DNA of 64,000 nt, taken from assembly GCF_023016285.1 (NCBI RefSeq), contig NZ_CP095413.1, positions 2,604,001 to 2,668,000 on the forward strand. The letters run 5' to 3'. This DNA comes from Muricauda sp. SCSIO 64092 (GTDB lineage: Bacteria; Bacteroidota; Bacteroidia; Flavobacteriales; Flavobacteriaceae). The stretch's first letter is position 1, and each line of letters begins with the position of its first letter. Below are positions 8,542 through 17,966 of the stretch, piece by piece. The notes beneath the pieces were generated by a model. That model saw nothing but the letters and a program-made list of their open reading frames with translations, ran no database searches and was not told the DNA's origin. Made by a program: the position numbers and the translations under genes.

Positions 8542-10914
8542 TTTTACAGGGTTTACCACGGCCGCCTTAAGGGCTTGAAAACTTACCGTCAATAGGGTAA
8601 TGGCCAATGCTATCAATATGGCCACGGCAAAAATCCACCAACTTATTTCGGTTCGATACGCATACTTTTCTATCCATTCCGTCATATAATAATACCCGAT
8701 AGGAATGGCCACACCACATGAAATCAGTACCAATACCACAAAGTCTTTGGATAATAATTGCCATAGACTGTACACGGATGCGCCCAATACCTTTCGAACT
8801 CCGATTTCTTTGGTTCGCTGTTCCGCCACAAAGGAAGCGAGTCCAAAAATGCCAAGACAGCTGATGAAAATGGCCAAAAAGGCAAAAAAGCTGGCCAACC
8901 TTCCCGTGCGTTCCTCATTGACAAAATTTCTTGCGTATTCTTCATCCAAAAAAGTATATGAAAAAAGACTTTGTGAGTCATACTTGTTAAATGCCGTTTC
9001 TATATGGGCCAATGCCTCCCTGGTATTCCCGCCTTTGCGGATTTTGATGTTAATGAAGTTTAAGAAATTGCCATAGTGCAGAATAAACAGCATGGGACGT
9101 ACTTGATCATAGGGTGACTGTGTCACCATATCCTTTATCACGCCCACAATCTTATAATTGCCATTATCGCCCCATTTTACCATTTCCCCAACAGGATTCT
9201 TTAGTCCCATGTATTCCACTGCCGTTTCATTGACAATGAACGCAAGGGAGTCGCTTTTGAAGTCACGGGAAAAGTTTCGGCCTTCCTTGAGCTCCCAATC
9301 CACCATTTCCCCATAGTCATGGGTGGCTCTCAATGTATTGAACTCTTCGCTCATATTGTGGTCTTTCCCTTTCCAGTCAAAACCACTATTTGTGGTAAAC
9401 GTTCCCGTGATCAGCACATCGGAAGCAGCTACTTCCTTAATATCGCTGGAACTCAATAGCTCATCACGTAGGGTATCAAAATGGGTAATGATTTCTGAAG
9501 TGTTAATGGGAACATACAGCAATTGATCTCTGTCATAGCCCACGGGCCTATCTTTAACATGTTCTATTTGCCTGAAAATGGTAATGGTCCCAATAATCAG
9601 TATCACGGAGATGGCAAACTGGAAAACGACCAATACCTTTCTTAGGCGTGCAGCACCCTGACCGCTGTTGAATGTACCTTTCAAAACTTTGACCGGATCA
9701 AAGGAAGAAAGATAAAAGGCCGGATAACTGCCGGAAATCAGGGCGGTAAACAGCATGAACAGTACACATACCATCCAGAAGATGGGGTTGTCCCAGGGAA
9801 TTTCCACGGTCTTGCCCGTAAGGTCGTTGAAGTAGGACTTTACAACTAATACCGAGACAAAAGCGACTATAAAAGCTAGGGCGACGACCAAAAAGGATTC
9901 GCACAGAAATTGGGCGATTAACTGGTTTTTTATGGATCCTATGGTTTTTCGTATACCTACTTCCTTAGATCGTTTTACCGATTTGGCGGTACTCAAATTC
10001 ATGAAGTTGATGCAGGCCAGCAATAGAATAAAAAGTCCGATGACACCAAATAGCCAGACTCGCTCAATGGCTCCCCCTGTATTGACGCCATTCTCAAATT
10101 TTGAATACAGGTGCCATTTAGGCATAGGGTGCAGATGTATCACGGGCTTGGTATTATCACTATTGGCAGTATCCCTTATGTTATCGGCCTTCACATCTTT
10201 AATCAGTTCGGAAACCGTCATCCAGTTAGTGCCTTCCTTCATTTGGGCGTAAACTTGAAACCAATTGTTGCCCCATCCAACCCGTTCCTCAAAGTTCGCT
10301 GCCCTTTTGAGAAGTTCCCAAGGTGCAATAAATCCAAGATCTGAGAAATCACCGTTTTCTGGCAAATCCTTATAAATTCCTGCCACTTGTGCTTCCATGG
10401 TGGTGCCAATTCTTACGGTCTGTCCCATGGGATTGCCATCTCCGAATAAAGCTATTGCTGTAGATTCCGATAACAGCATGGAAGTAGGATCCTGTAGCGC
10501 ATCCCTGGTGCCTTTGACCATATTTAAGGATAACATTTCCGTGATTCCGGGTTCCATATAGTTCCCTGGTCGGGATATTTTATGATCGGCAATGGACAGT
10601 AGTTGATTTCCCGTAAATGAAGCGGTTACAATATGCTCAAAATAATCCCCATAACTAGCTCGGAGTACTGGGGCCAATTGCATGGGTTGAAAGACGCCTG
10701 TTTGTATTTCGCCGGCAAAGGTTTGGCTTTGCATTACCTGCACAATGGAATCATAGTTTTTAAATTTTGTGTTGAAGGAAAGTTCTCCATGAATCCAAAG
10801 ACCAATAAGCAAAGCTGCTGCCATGCCAATGGCCAGACCTCCAATATTCAAAAAAGAATGTCCTTTTTTATTGAGAACCGATCTCCAAGCAATTTTTAAA
10901 TAGTTTTTTAACAT
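8524..10914 (-). CDS. FtsX/MacB-type ABC permease, third of array
   Basis: The 796 residues show the doubled permease layout. The protein belongs to the subgroup with those at 1 and 1250: TM1 ends in LLIGLWIHGELSFN, the first periplasmic domain contains QSQTFAGE, and TM2 begins RVWLFGVIGLFILLLACIN. The coupling signatures are SKEVGIRKTIGS and TKEIGVRKVLGA. The C-terminus is NPVKSLRTE. No frameshift or motif loss is visible, so this looks like a working gene rather than a decaying copy. Confidence 0.93.
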   Translation of the reverse strand: MLKNYLKIAWRSVLNKKGHSFLNIGGLAIGMAAALLIGLWIHGELSFNTKFKNYDSIVQVMQSQTFAGEIQTGVFQPMQLAPVLRASYGDYFEHIVTASFTGNQLLSIADHKISRPGNYMEPGITEMLSLNMVKGTRDALQDPTSMLLSESTAIALFGDGNPMGQTVRIGTTMEAQVAGIYKDLPENGDFSDLGFIAPWELLKRAANFEERVGWGNNWFQVYAQMKEGTNWMTVSELIKDVKADNIRDTANSDNTKPVIHLHPMPKWHLYSKFENGVNTGGAIERVWLFGVIGLFILLLACINFMNLSTAKSVKRSKEVGIRKTIGSIKNQLIAQFLCESFLVVALAFIVAFVSVLVVKSYFNDLTGKTVEIPWDNPIFWMVCVLFMLFTALISGSYPAFYLSSFDPVKVLKGTFNSGQGAARLRKVLVVFQFAISVILIIGTITIFRQIEHVKDRPVGYDRDQLLYVPINTSEIITHFDTLRDELLSSSDIKEVAASDVLITGTFTTNSGFDWKGKDHNMSEEFNTLRATHDYGEMVDWELKEGRNFSRDFKSDSLAFIVNETAVEYMGLKNPVGEMVKWGDNGNYKIVGVIKDMVTQSPYDQVRPMLFILHYGNFLNFINIKIRKGGNTREALAHIETAFNKYDSQSLFSYTFLDEEYARNFVNEERTGRLASFFAFLAIFISCLGIFGLASFVAEQRTKEIGVRKVLGASVYSLWQLLSKDFVVLVLISCGVAIPIGYYYMTEWIEKYAYRTEISWWIFAVAILIALAITLLTVSFQALKAAVVNPVKSLRTE

Positions 10915-10934
10915 GGCTGTTTTTTTTGACTGAT

Positions 10935-13310
10935 TTATTCGGTTTTTAAACTGTTTACAGGGTTGGCCATTGCGGATTTAATTGCCTGGAAACCAATTGT
11001 TATCAAGGTAACGGTGAGTATCAATACCCCAGCAAGGACAAAGGTCCAAAGGGGAATGGTCGTTCTGTATTCAAACCCCTGTAACCATTGGGCCATAAAA
11101 TAATACGCCAATGGGGAGGCCACTATCAGGGCCACAAGGACCAGTCTTAAAAAATCCTTGGAAATGAGGAGCGTAATGTGATTGATGCTGGCACCCAGCA
11201 CTTTCCGGATACCTATTTCCTTGGTGCGTTGTTTGGCCATAAAGATGGCCAGCCCAAACAATCCCAAACAGGAAAGCAGGGTGGAAATCAAGGCAAAATA
11301 ACGGGCTAAGGTCCCCGTCAATAGCTCTGCTTGATAATTCGATTCGTACGCTTCATCCAAAAAATCGTAGTGTAAGGGATTGTCCGGTAAAACCTTTTCA
11401 AAAACATTGCGGACCGATGCCAACCCATCGGCTGTCTTTGCACCATCCAGCCTTACGAACAATTCACCGGCATTATTGGGCTCCAAAATAAAGACGGTAG
11501 GTTGTATGGGCTCGTATAAGGAACGGTTGTGGAAATCCTTCAGCACACCGATTACCTGTCGTTGTTTTCCCCAAAGTTCAATGGTCCTTCCAATGGGATT
11601 TTGACCAAGTTGCATAATATGGGCAGCGGTCTCATTGATGACCAGGTTAAGGGTGTCCTGCGACCCCTCTTTATAGTAGGATCCATATTCCAAGGGAATA
11701 TCAAAGGCTGTCGGAAAATTGTGGGCGGTCCACAAAAGGGAAAACTCAATATTTTCCTGCTCCTGGGTTTTTCCGGGCCAGTTTACTCCACTACTGGAGG
11801 CCGGGGTCTCCAAGGGGGACGGTCCCACCAAAGTAACGTCCATAACCCCGGGGGATTTCAACAATTCATTTTTAAGTGCCCCATATTTTCCCGTAATGAT
11901 TTCATCCTGATGTATTGAGATAATGTGTTCCTTGGCAATTCCCAAGTCCTTTTCATTGATATAATCCACTTGTTTTTGAATTACCAAAGCGGAAACAATG
12001 AGCAATATTGATAGTGAAAATTGCAGTACCACCAGGCTTTTTCTTAGGGAAACGATATTTTTTTGCTCCTTGCCCAGGCCACCTTTAAGGGCATCTACCG
12101 GCTTAAAGGAAGATATGATGAATGAGGGGTATGCTCCCGAAAGAAAGGTGGTAAATACCAAAACCCCCATGACAATGAGCCAAAGTTCTGGATTGGTCAG
12201 GTCAAAAACAATTTGTTTTCCCGTAAGGGTATTCATAAGCGGCAGGAACAAGGCCGTTACTATCAATCCTATAACGAACGAGATGGACGTTATAAGGGCC
12301 GTTTCCATAAAAAATTGACCGATCAAGGAGTTCTTTTTGGCGCCAACCACTTTTCGCACACCAATCTCACCAGCTCTTTTTGTGGCATATGCGGTTGAAA
12401 GGTTGATAAAATTGATACAGGAGATCAGCAGCAGAAAGATTGCGGCCAAGGCAAATATGCGTACATAGGCTATGCGTCCCCCGGATACTTGTGCCTTTTC
12501 ATCAAATTGATTGTACAAATAGTTGTCAGAGAACTTTTGAAGTAGGATACCTTCTTTAAAATCCCCGGAAATGTTCTCTTGAAAGAGTGTTTCAATTTTT
12601 TGGGTCAATTCCGCAATATTTGCGTTGCTGCGCAATAGGAATGCGCCCTGCATTCCATTGTTTCCCCATTCCTGCATCCATTCGTTTTCGCCCAAGTAAC
12701 GTTCAAACCCATAATAAAAATCGTTCTGTATTGAAGATTGGGCCGGAAAATCCTCGTAAACCACCTCTACGGCAAAATCACCGTTATCATAAATATGGAC
12801 GGGACTTCCCAATGCCTTTTGTTTCCACTCCTTTCCCCAAAAGCGTTTTGCCAAGCTTTCCGAAATGGCAATTGCCTCCGGTTTTTCATCCAATGCTTCA
12901 ATACTCCCGAGAAGTACCGGAAAGGAAAAGGATTTAAAAAATGCGGTATTGGTAAAGGCACCGGAGGCCCTAAAGTCGGTATTTTCAATGCTAAGGTTGT
13001 CCTCAAAAGTGGGCCCCAGGGTAATGTATTCCTCAATTTCGGGAAACGTCTCCTGAGCGGTCTTTAAGAGGGGATAACTTGTACTAGCGTAAACATCGAG
13101 AACGCCCCCTTCAAGGGGAATGGTGCGTTTGACCAGAAAGAGCCCATCATCTTTTTCATGAAACTTGTCCACATTGTACTCATCAACGACCCAAAGTAGC
13201 ATCAGGCAGGAAACGGCAATCGCTGTGGAGAGGCCAATAGTGTTTATGATGAAGTATACCCTATTTTTCAATAAAGTTCTCCAGGCGATTTTTAGATGGT
13301 TTTTAAACAT
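10935..13310 (-). CDS. FtsX/MacB-type ABC permease, second of array
   Basis: A 791-residue doubled FtsX/MacB permease. TM1 (about 20-40) ends LMLLWVVDEYNVD. The coupling signatures are AGEIGVRKVVGA in the first half and TKEIGIRKVLGA in the second. The C-terminus NPVNSLKTE is the most diverged of the set. The gene follows its upstream neighbour by 47 bp. Its start is preceded by the leader ATCAAAAAACGAAC plus four bases, the same as before the GIN-domain gene and the DinB-like gene at 46248. It pairs best by eye with the permease at 6098. Confidence 0.92.
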   Translation of the reverse strand: MFKNHLKIAWRTLLKNRVYFIINTIGLSTAIAVSCLMLLWVVDEYNVDKFHEKDDGLFLVKRTIPLEGGVLDVYASTSYPLLKTAQETFPEIEEYITLGPTFEDNLSIENTDFRASGAFTNTAFFKSFSFPVLLGSIEALDEKPEAIAISESLAKRFWGKEWKQKALGSPVHIYDNGDFAVEVVYEDFPAQSSIQNDFYYGFERYLGENEWMQEWGNNGMQGAFLLRSNANIAELTQKIETLFQENISGDFKEGILLQKFSDNYLYNQFDEKAQVSGGRIAYVRIFALAAIFLLLISCINFINLSTAYATKRAGEIGVRKVVGAKKNSLIGQFFMETALITSISFVIGLIVTALFLPLMNTLTGKQIVFDLTNPELWLIVMGVLVFTTFLSGAYPSFIISSFKPVDALKGGLGKEQKNIVSLRKSLVVLQFSLSILLIVSALVIQKQVDYINEKDLGIAKEHIISIHQDEIITGKYGALKNELLKSPGVMDVTLVGPSPLETPASSSGVNWPGKTQEQENIEFSLLWTAHNFPTAFDIPLEYGSYYKEGSQDTLNLVINETAAHIMQLGQNPIGRTIELWGKQRQVIGVLKDFHNRSLYEPIQPTVFILEPNNAGELFVRLDGAKTADGLASVRNVFEKVLPDNPLHYDFLDEAYESNYQAELLTGTLARYFALISTLLSCLGLFGLAIFMAKQRTKEIGIRKVLGASINHITLLISKDFLRLVLVALIVASPLAYYFMAQWLQGFEYRTTIPLWTFVLAGVLILTVTLITIGFQAIKSAMANPVNSLKTE

Positions 13311-13314
13311 GATC

Positions 13315-13328
13315 GTTCGTTTTTTGAT
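13315..13328 (-). promoter_or_regulatory. Shared leader element ATCAAAAAACGAAC
   Basis: This 14-base sequence lies exactly 4 nt upstream of the permease start at 13310. Identical copies lie 4 nt before the starts at 16558 and 46248, and a one-mismatch copy (3651-3664) lies 4 nt before 3646. Bacteroidota ribosomes use A-rich upstream regions instead of Shine-Dalgarno pairing, so a translation enhancer is the simplest reading. Confidence 0.5.
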
Positions 13329-13357
13329 GCTTCTACTACATTTGGCGCTCCTTATAT

Positions 13358-15793
13358 TTATTCTGTTCTCAAACTTTTTACCGGGTTTACGATTGCCGCT
13401 TTTATACTTTGATAGCTAACGGTTACAATGGATATGATCAGGGCCAATAGTGCCGCCAGGATGAAAACCCACCAGCCAATTTCTATGCGATATGAAAAAT
13501 CTTCCAGCCATTTGCCCATGACATACCAACCTAGGGGAATGGAAACCAAAATGGCCACCCCGACGAGTTTTAGGAAATCCATGGTAAGCCTGTAAACAAT
13601 TTGGCCCACCCCGGCGCCCATCACCTTTCTGACCCCAATTTCCTTGGTCCGCTTTTCGGCATTGAACGTAGCCAGGCCAAAGAGCCCAAGGCAAGCGATA
13701 ATGATGGATAAAACGGTGAAAATGATAAAGATCCTCCCCAAGCGTTGCTCTGATTGATAGGTGTTATTAAAGGAATCCTCCATAAAATAATAGTCAAAAG
13801 GTTGCCCTGGGGCCAAATCGTTCCAAATGCGTTCAATACTGCTTATGGCGGTGGAAAAACTGCCTTGTTCCAATTTGACCGCCATGGCATTGGAAAAACG
13901 GCCCAGATGCATGCTCAACGATTCGATCTCATTTCTAAACGGCGAAAAATGGAAGTCCTTTACGACCCCAATAATTTTAAAAAACTTTGGGTTTTCCTGA
14001 CCCACATCGGGGGTGTACTGCATGCCCACCGCTTCCTCCGGGGAAACCCCAATTACGGCAACGGCGGATTCATTTACAATGATACTGGTTGAATCGTTCT
14101 TAAAACGACGGTCAAAATCCCTGCCGGCAATGACCTCAAGTCCCAACGTAGAAATATAATCGTGGTCCACGCCCCAAGTTTGCATACTTACGGCATTCTC
14201 CTGATCGGTCACTCCATCCATGGGCATGAATACATTATCGGACCTACTTGAGGGGGTCGGAAAATAGCTGCTTAAGGTGACGTTCTTCACAAAACCGAGT
14301 TTTCCGACTTCTTCTTTGAACGATGTGGACTGATCGCCAATCATATACACATCATTCACAATAAGTACCTGGTCTTTTGAAAAGCCCAAATCCTTGTTCT
14401 GGATAAAGTTGAGCTGTTGGTACACCACCATTGTACTGATGATCAAAAAGATGGAAATGGAAAATTGAAAAATTACCAGGGCATTTCTGATTTTTCCACC
14501 TCCAATACTATTACTGCTGGCTCCTTTTAGTACTTTGACAGGAATGAATTTGGACATAAAAAAGGCAGGGTAACTACCGGACAATAGGCCCAGAACAACT
14601 CCGGCCACAATTAAAATTGACCAAAACCCCGGGCTGTCAAAAGGAATGGAAATGCTTTTGTCCGCCAATTCATTGAAGAAAGGAAGTGCTATTGTGGCCA
14701 CGACCAATGCAATCAAAAGTGAACCGAAGGAAACCAAACCCGATTCCATTAAAAACTGTCTAATAAGCTCCCTTTTTTTGGAACCCAACGTTTTTCGAAT
14801 GCCCACTTCCTTTGCCCGTTTTAGGGAATGTGCAGTGGACAAATTCATGAAGTTTACACAGGCCAATACAATAAGGAAGGCTGCTATAAAGGAAAGAATA
14901 TAAATGCTTTGGATGTCGTTGTTGGCGTTCATTTCGGCCACTCTATCCGAATGTAGGTGAATATCCACCAGGGGAATCGTGCTGTAGATAAGATGATTGC
15001 CCGCGGCCTTAAACTGTTCTTCGGTAATGCCAGGCATAAATTGTTGTACACCGGGAATTACGTACTTGCCCAAAAAAGCACGCAACGGCTCCTGTAAGTT
15101 GGCAACATTGGCGGTAGGGATAAGCTTAAAAAAGGTTTGATAGTTGTTACTGCCCCAATTCACAATACGTGACTCCTCATAGCCGGCCATGGCCATAAAA
15201 ACGGTATAGTCCCTTAAAAAAGAATTGGAGGGCAGATCATCTATGACCCCGGCTACGGTATAATTCTCCGTATCGTTCACGAGTAGATTTTGACCAAGGG
15301 CATTGTCGATTCCAAAGTGTTTTTCTGCCGCAGTTTTGGTCAATACCAGGGTATTGGGGGATTTTAAGGCTGTAGTGGGATCACCTACAAGCAATTTGAT
15401 TCCGAACATCTTAAAAAAAGTGGAATCCACATAGGTGGATTGAGGCTCTTTTACATTGATTTCGGTATCCGCTTTTCTGATCAAGGCGCTTCCCCGAGTC
15501 CTAAATCGGGTGACCAATTCCACTTCAGAGAAATCAGCATCCATGGTTTCTGCCATTGGTGCTGGGGAAACGGCAAATATCCGCGCCTCTCCGCCAAACT
15601 TAATATCGGCATTGACCCGGTGTATGCGTTCCGCATCCGCGAACATCCTATCAAAACTTAACTCATCATGGATATACAGACAAATGAGCAAACTTCCGGC
15701 AATGCCAATAGCAAGTCCGAAAGTATTTAGAAAAGTAAAAAACGGTTGTTTTTTTAAATTTCTCCAAGCGATTTTTAAATAGTTTTTGAACAT
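13358..15793 (-). CDS. FtsX/MacB-type ABC permease, first of array
   Basis: At 811 residues this is the longest permease in the set and the first after the ATPase and GIN-domain genes. TM1 ends LLICLYIHDELSFDRMF. The first periplasmic domain is followed by SIYILSFIAAFLIVLACVN as TM2. The coupling signatures AKEVGIRKTLGS and TKEIGVRKVMGA are intact, and the C-terminus is NPVKSLRTE. The start lies 3 bp from the GIN-domain gene's stop, which suggests translational coupling. This copy is the most likely ancestral partner of the ATPase because of its position, but that is inference. Confidence 0.93.
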   Translation of the reverse strand: MFKNYLKIAWRNLKKQPFFTFLNTFGLAIGIAGSLLICLYIHDELSFDRMFADAERIHRVNADIKFGGEARIFAVSPAPMAETMDADFSEVELVTRFRTRGSALIRKADTEINVKEPQSTYVDSTFFKMFGIKLLVGDPTTALKSPNTLVLTKTAAEKHFGIDNALGQNLLVNDTENYTVAGVIDDLPSNSFLRDYTVFMAMAGYEESRIVNWGSNNYQTFFKLIPTANVANLQEPLRAFLGKYVIPGVQQFMPGITEEQFKAAGNHLIYSTIPLVDIHLHSDRVAEMNANNDIQSIYILSFIAAFLIVLACVNFMNLSTAHSLKRAKEVGIRKTLGSKKRELIRQFLMESGLVSFGSLLIALVVATIALPFFNELADKSISIPFDSPGFWSILIVAGVVLGLLSGSYPAFFMSKFIPVKVLKGASSNSIGGGKIRNALVIFQFSISIFLIISTMVVYQQLNFIQNKDLGFSKDQVLIVNDVYMIGDQSTSFKEEVGKLGFVKNVTLSSYFPTPSSRSDNVFMPMDGVTDQENAVSMQTWGVDHDYISTLGLEVIAGRDFDRRFKNDSTSIIVNESAVAVIGVSPEEAVGMQYTPDVGQENPKFFKIIGVVKDFHFSPFRNEIESLSMHLGRFSNAMAVKLEQGSFSTAISSIERIWNDLAPGQPFDYYFMEDSFNNTYQSEQRLGRIFIIFTVLSIIIACLGLFGLATFNAEKRTKEIGVRKVMGAGVGQIVYRLTMDFLKLVGVAILVSIPLGWYVMGKWLEDFSYRIEIGWWVFILAALLALIISIVTVSYQSIKAAIVNPVKSLRTE

Positions 15794-15796
15794 ATC

Positions 15797-16558
15797 CTAA
15801 TTGATTTTTTGGATTGTTGCCTCTCCTATAACTATTCCTTTGTTTACCTCGGGAGAGCCTTGGTAAGCAATGGTAGCTTCTCCAAACGCGGTAACTTTAA
15901 GCCTGTCCCTTACCGCTATTCGATAACTTCCCTCACCGTAAGCCGTGATTTTGGTATGGTGGGTATCAACCTCAAGGGTATTCACTTTTGTTTCTCCGTA
16001 GGCCGTAATTTTCTGCTTTTCGATCAGGCCCTCTTTAAGCTCCAAATAGCTTTCCCCATAAATGGTTGTGGTAAAGCGTTCTAAATTGACATCGTTGAAA
16101 TGGACTTCGGATTCACCGTACAGCTTTAGCCGGAATTCAGATTGTTCAATGGGGCTTTCACAGAGGAATTGCTCTTCTCCCCTTAGGGAAAGTTCTTTAA
16201 GTTTTTTGTAGGTAACGGTGGCCGTCACCACAGTGCCTTTGTAGATCGCTTTTTTGCCCTTCCATTTTTCATTTCTGACCCTTTCATGCTTTGTGGTCAT
16301 TTTTGCACCGTCCAGATAAAGACGAAGGGTGGAACCCACCACTTCAATATGTAGTTTATCCATGGGTTCCGTATTTGTATGGACCATTACGGCTTCGGAT
16401 GCCCCCTGAACAAAAGTTACGGAGATGTGGGGGCTTACAATGACCTTGTCAAAACTGTCCACGGTTACATTCTTGGGCTGCCCCAAACAATGGATTGGAA
16501 ATAGCACAAACAAGGAGATGACCAAACTGGTGTTCAGACATTTGACAAGTGATTTCAT
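15797..16558 (-). CDS. Exported GIN-domain (DUF2807) protein
   Basis: The 253-residue protein is read from the ATG at 16558, which gives a clear signal peptide (MKSLVKCLNTSLVISLFVLF, cleavage near CLG-Q). The longer frame to 16609 would overlap the ATPase gene and bury the signal. The mature part is a right-handed beta-helix of short repeats, with recurring YGE triplets (LYGESEVHF, IYGESYLEL, AYGETKVNT, AYGEGSYRI, AFGEATIAY). This is typical of putative auto-transporter adhesin head GIN domains in Bacteroidota. It is probably periplasmic or surface-bound. Its role beside the efflux genes is unknown. The leader ATCAAAAAACGAAC sits 4 nt before the start. Confidence 0.85.
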   Translation of the reverse strand: MKSLVKCLNTSLVISLFVLFPIHCLGQPKNVTVDSFDKVIVSPHISVTFVQGASEAVMVHTNTEPMDKLHIEVVGSTLRLYLDGAKMTTKHERVRNEKWKGKKAIYKGTVVTATVTYKKLKELSLRGEEQFLCESPIEQSEFRLKLYGESEVHFNDVNLERFTTTIYGESYLELKEGLIEKQKITAYGETKVNTLEVDTHHTKITAYGEGSYRIAVRDRLKVTAFGEATIAYQGSPEVNKGIVIGEATIQKIN

Positions 16559-16562
16559 GGGT

Positions 16563-16576
16563 GTTCGTTTTTTGAT
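16563..16576 (-). promoter_or_regulatory. Shared leader element ATCAAAAAACGAAC
   Basis: Exact copy of the 14-base leader, 4 nt before the ATG at 16558. Its position supports that start over the longer reading frame. Confidence 0.5.
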
Positions 16577-16592
16577 TGATGAATATGTCTCT

Positions 16593-17288
16593 CTATACCA
16601 TGGCGCCAATGGTTCTGTTTTGACTTTCGGTTACGATTTGACCATCGAATAGATTGACCACCCTATGGGCATAATGGGAATCGCGGTCGGAGTGGGTTAC
16701 CATGACTATGGTGGTACCTTCTTGGTTCAGTTCGGTCAACAAATTCATGACCTCAATACCGTTTTTGGAATCCAGGTTACCCGTAGGCTCATCCGCCAAG
16801 ATCAGTTTGGGAGTGGTCACAACGGCCCTGGAGATGGCCACCCTTTGTTGTTGCCCTCCGGAAAGTTGCTGCGGAAAATGCTTTTCCCGATGTGCAATTT
16901 TCATCCGCTCCAAAACGGCCTTCACCTTTTGCCTTCGCTCCCCTTTCCCCATTTTTAAATAGATAAGTGGAAGTTCCACATTTTCGAATACGGTGAGTTC
17001 GTCAATAAGGTTAAAACTTTGGAAGACAAACCCCAGATTTCCCTTTCGTAATTGGGTCCGCTGGCTTTCCCGTAATCCAGCCACTTCATGGCCCGCAAAA
17101 TTGTAGCTTCCTTCGGTAGGATTGTCCAACATGCCAATGATGTTCAATAAGGTGGATTTGCCACAGCCAGAAGGCCCCATGACCGCGACAAACTCACCTT
17201 CTTCAATATTGAGGTTGACCCCATTCAGTGCTAGGGTTTCTACCTCTTCCGTTCTAAAACTCTTTTTTAGGTTCTGTATTTGTATCAT
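16593..17288 (-). CDS. LolD/MacB-type ABC transporter ATP-binding protein
   Basis: The 231-residue cytoplasmic ATPase has Walker A GPSGCGKST, the Q-loop region GFVFQSFNLIDELTV, the signature LSGGQQQRV, Walker B LILADEPTGNLD and a switch histidine in VTHSD. The GFVFQ.FNL stretch and length are typical of the LolD/MacB subfamily that drives FtsX-fold permeases. It is the only ATPase visible in a run with seven permeases, so it must either serve several of them or the others use ATPases elsewhere. It lies 34 bp upstream of the GIN-domain gene and 39 bp downstream of the repeat-protein gene. Confidence 0.96.
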   Translation of the reverse strand: MIQIQNLKKSFRTEEVETLALNGVNLNIEEGEFVAVMGPSGCGKSTLLNIIGMLDNPTEGSYNFAGHEVAGLRESQRTQLRKGNLGFVFQSFNLIDELTVFENVELPLIYLKMGKGERRQKVKAVLERMKIAHREKHFPQQLSGGQQQRVAISRAVVTTPKLILADEPTGNLDSKNGIEVMNLLTELNQEGTTIVMVTHSDRDSHYAHRVVNLFDGQIVTESQNRTIGAMV

Positions 17289-17327
17289 TTTTTACTGTTA
17301 TAATCTTTAGTTAATTAGTTATCGGGA

Positions 17328-17945
17328 TCAATTGTGGAAGTCACTGTAATTCCCGTTTTCCGGGAATGCCAAAAAATCGAATACGGAATCGTCCATTTCG
17401 ATATACTCAATGGTGTTCAAATCAAAATAGGGCTCAAAAGGGGAAAACCCTTCTGGGAGATAGTCCTCGGTTCTAAAGCCAAGATCAACATCCTCCCCTT
17501 CGATGTAATTAATGGATGCCATGCTGTTCGGATCCGCAAAGGCATTGAAGCCTTCAGGAAGGTATTTGACGGTATCAAAATCCAAACAAAATCCTTCTTC
17601 TTCTTCCATGAATTCAACCGTATTCAGGTCAAGGAAAAAGGAATGGGGATCAAAATGTTCCGGTAGATAGTCATAAGGGTCAAAACCCAATTCAATGGTC
17701 TCATCCTCTATGTATTCAATTTTACTAAGGTCCATATCATAGGCCTCTTTCTCCTTATGGGTAGGGTTTGAAAAAAATGTTGAAGGCGTGGCCTTGTGGT
17801 CAACTGCGGTGATAAGGTTTTCAAACCGGCCCTGGGCCTGTATGGCTTCCGTAATGGAGGGTACCTCCCCAATGTGTTGCTGTTCTACGGCTATGGCGGA
17901 GCTTGATAAGAGCACACATCCATAAATCATGATTAATCTGTTCAT
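17328..17945 (-). CDS. Exported acidic protein with three 34-residue repeats
   Basis: This 205-residue protein is of no family I recognise. An N-terminal signal peptide (about 1-20) is followed by a low-complexity linker and then a repeat of 34-35 residues. Copies begin IEYIEDETIELGFDPYDYLP, VEFMEEEEGFCLDFDTVKYL and INYIEGEDVDLGFRTEDYLP, with a partial fourth (IEYIEMDDSVFDFL). Core consensus: I.YIE....(D/E)LGF....YLPEGF.PF....DLNT. The mature protein is strongly acidic. It lies between the adaptor and ATPase genes of the efflux run, which suggests a periplasmic accessory, a metal-binding buffer or a secreted substrate. These are guesses. Confidence 0.75.
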   Translation of the reverse strand: MNRLIMIYGCVLLSSSAIAVEQQHIGEVPSITEAIQAQGRFENLITAVDHKATPSTFFSNPTHKEKEAYDMDLSKIEYIEDETIELGFDPYDYLPEHFDPHSFFLDLNTVEFMEEEEGFCLDFDTVKYLPEGFNAFADPNSMASINYIEGEDVDLGFRTEDYLPEGFSPFEPYFDLNTIEYIEMDDSVFDFLAFPENGNYSDFHN

Positions 17946-17966
17946 TTTTTGATGTTTTATTATTAT

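Noticed and set aside
1..15793. Many plus-strand reading frames opposite the permease genes
   Set aside because: They lie antisense to long, motif-rich permease genes and have basic, low-complexity products with no domain features. They are shadows of the minus-strand coding sequence.
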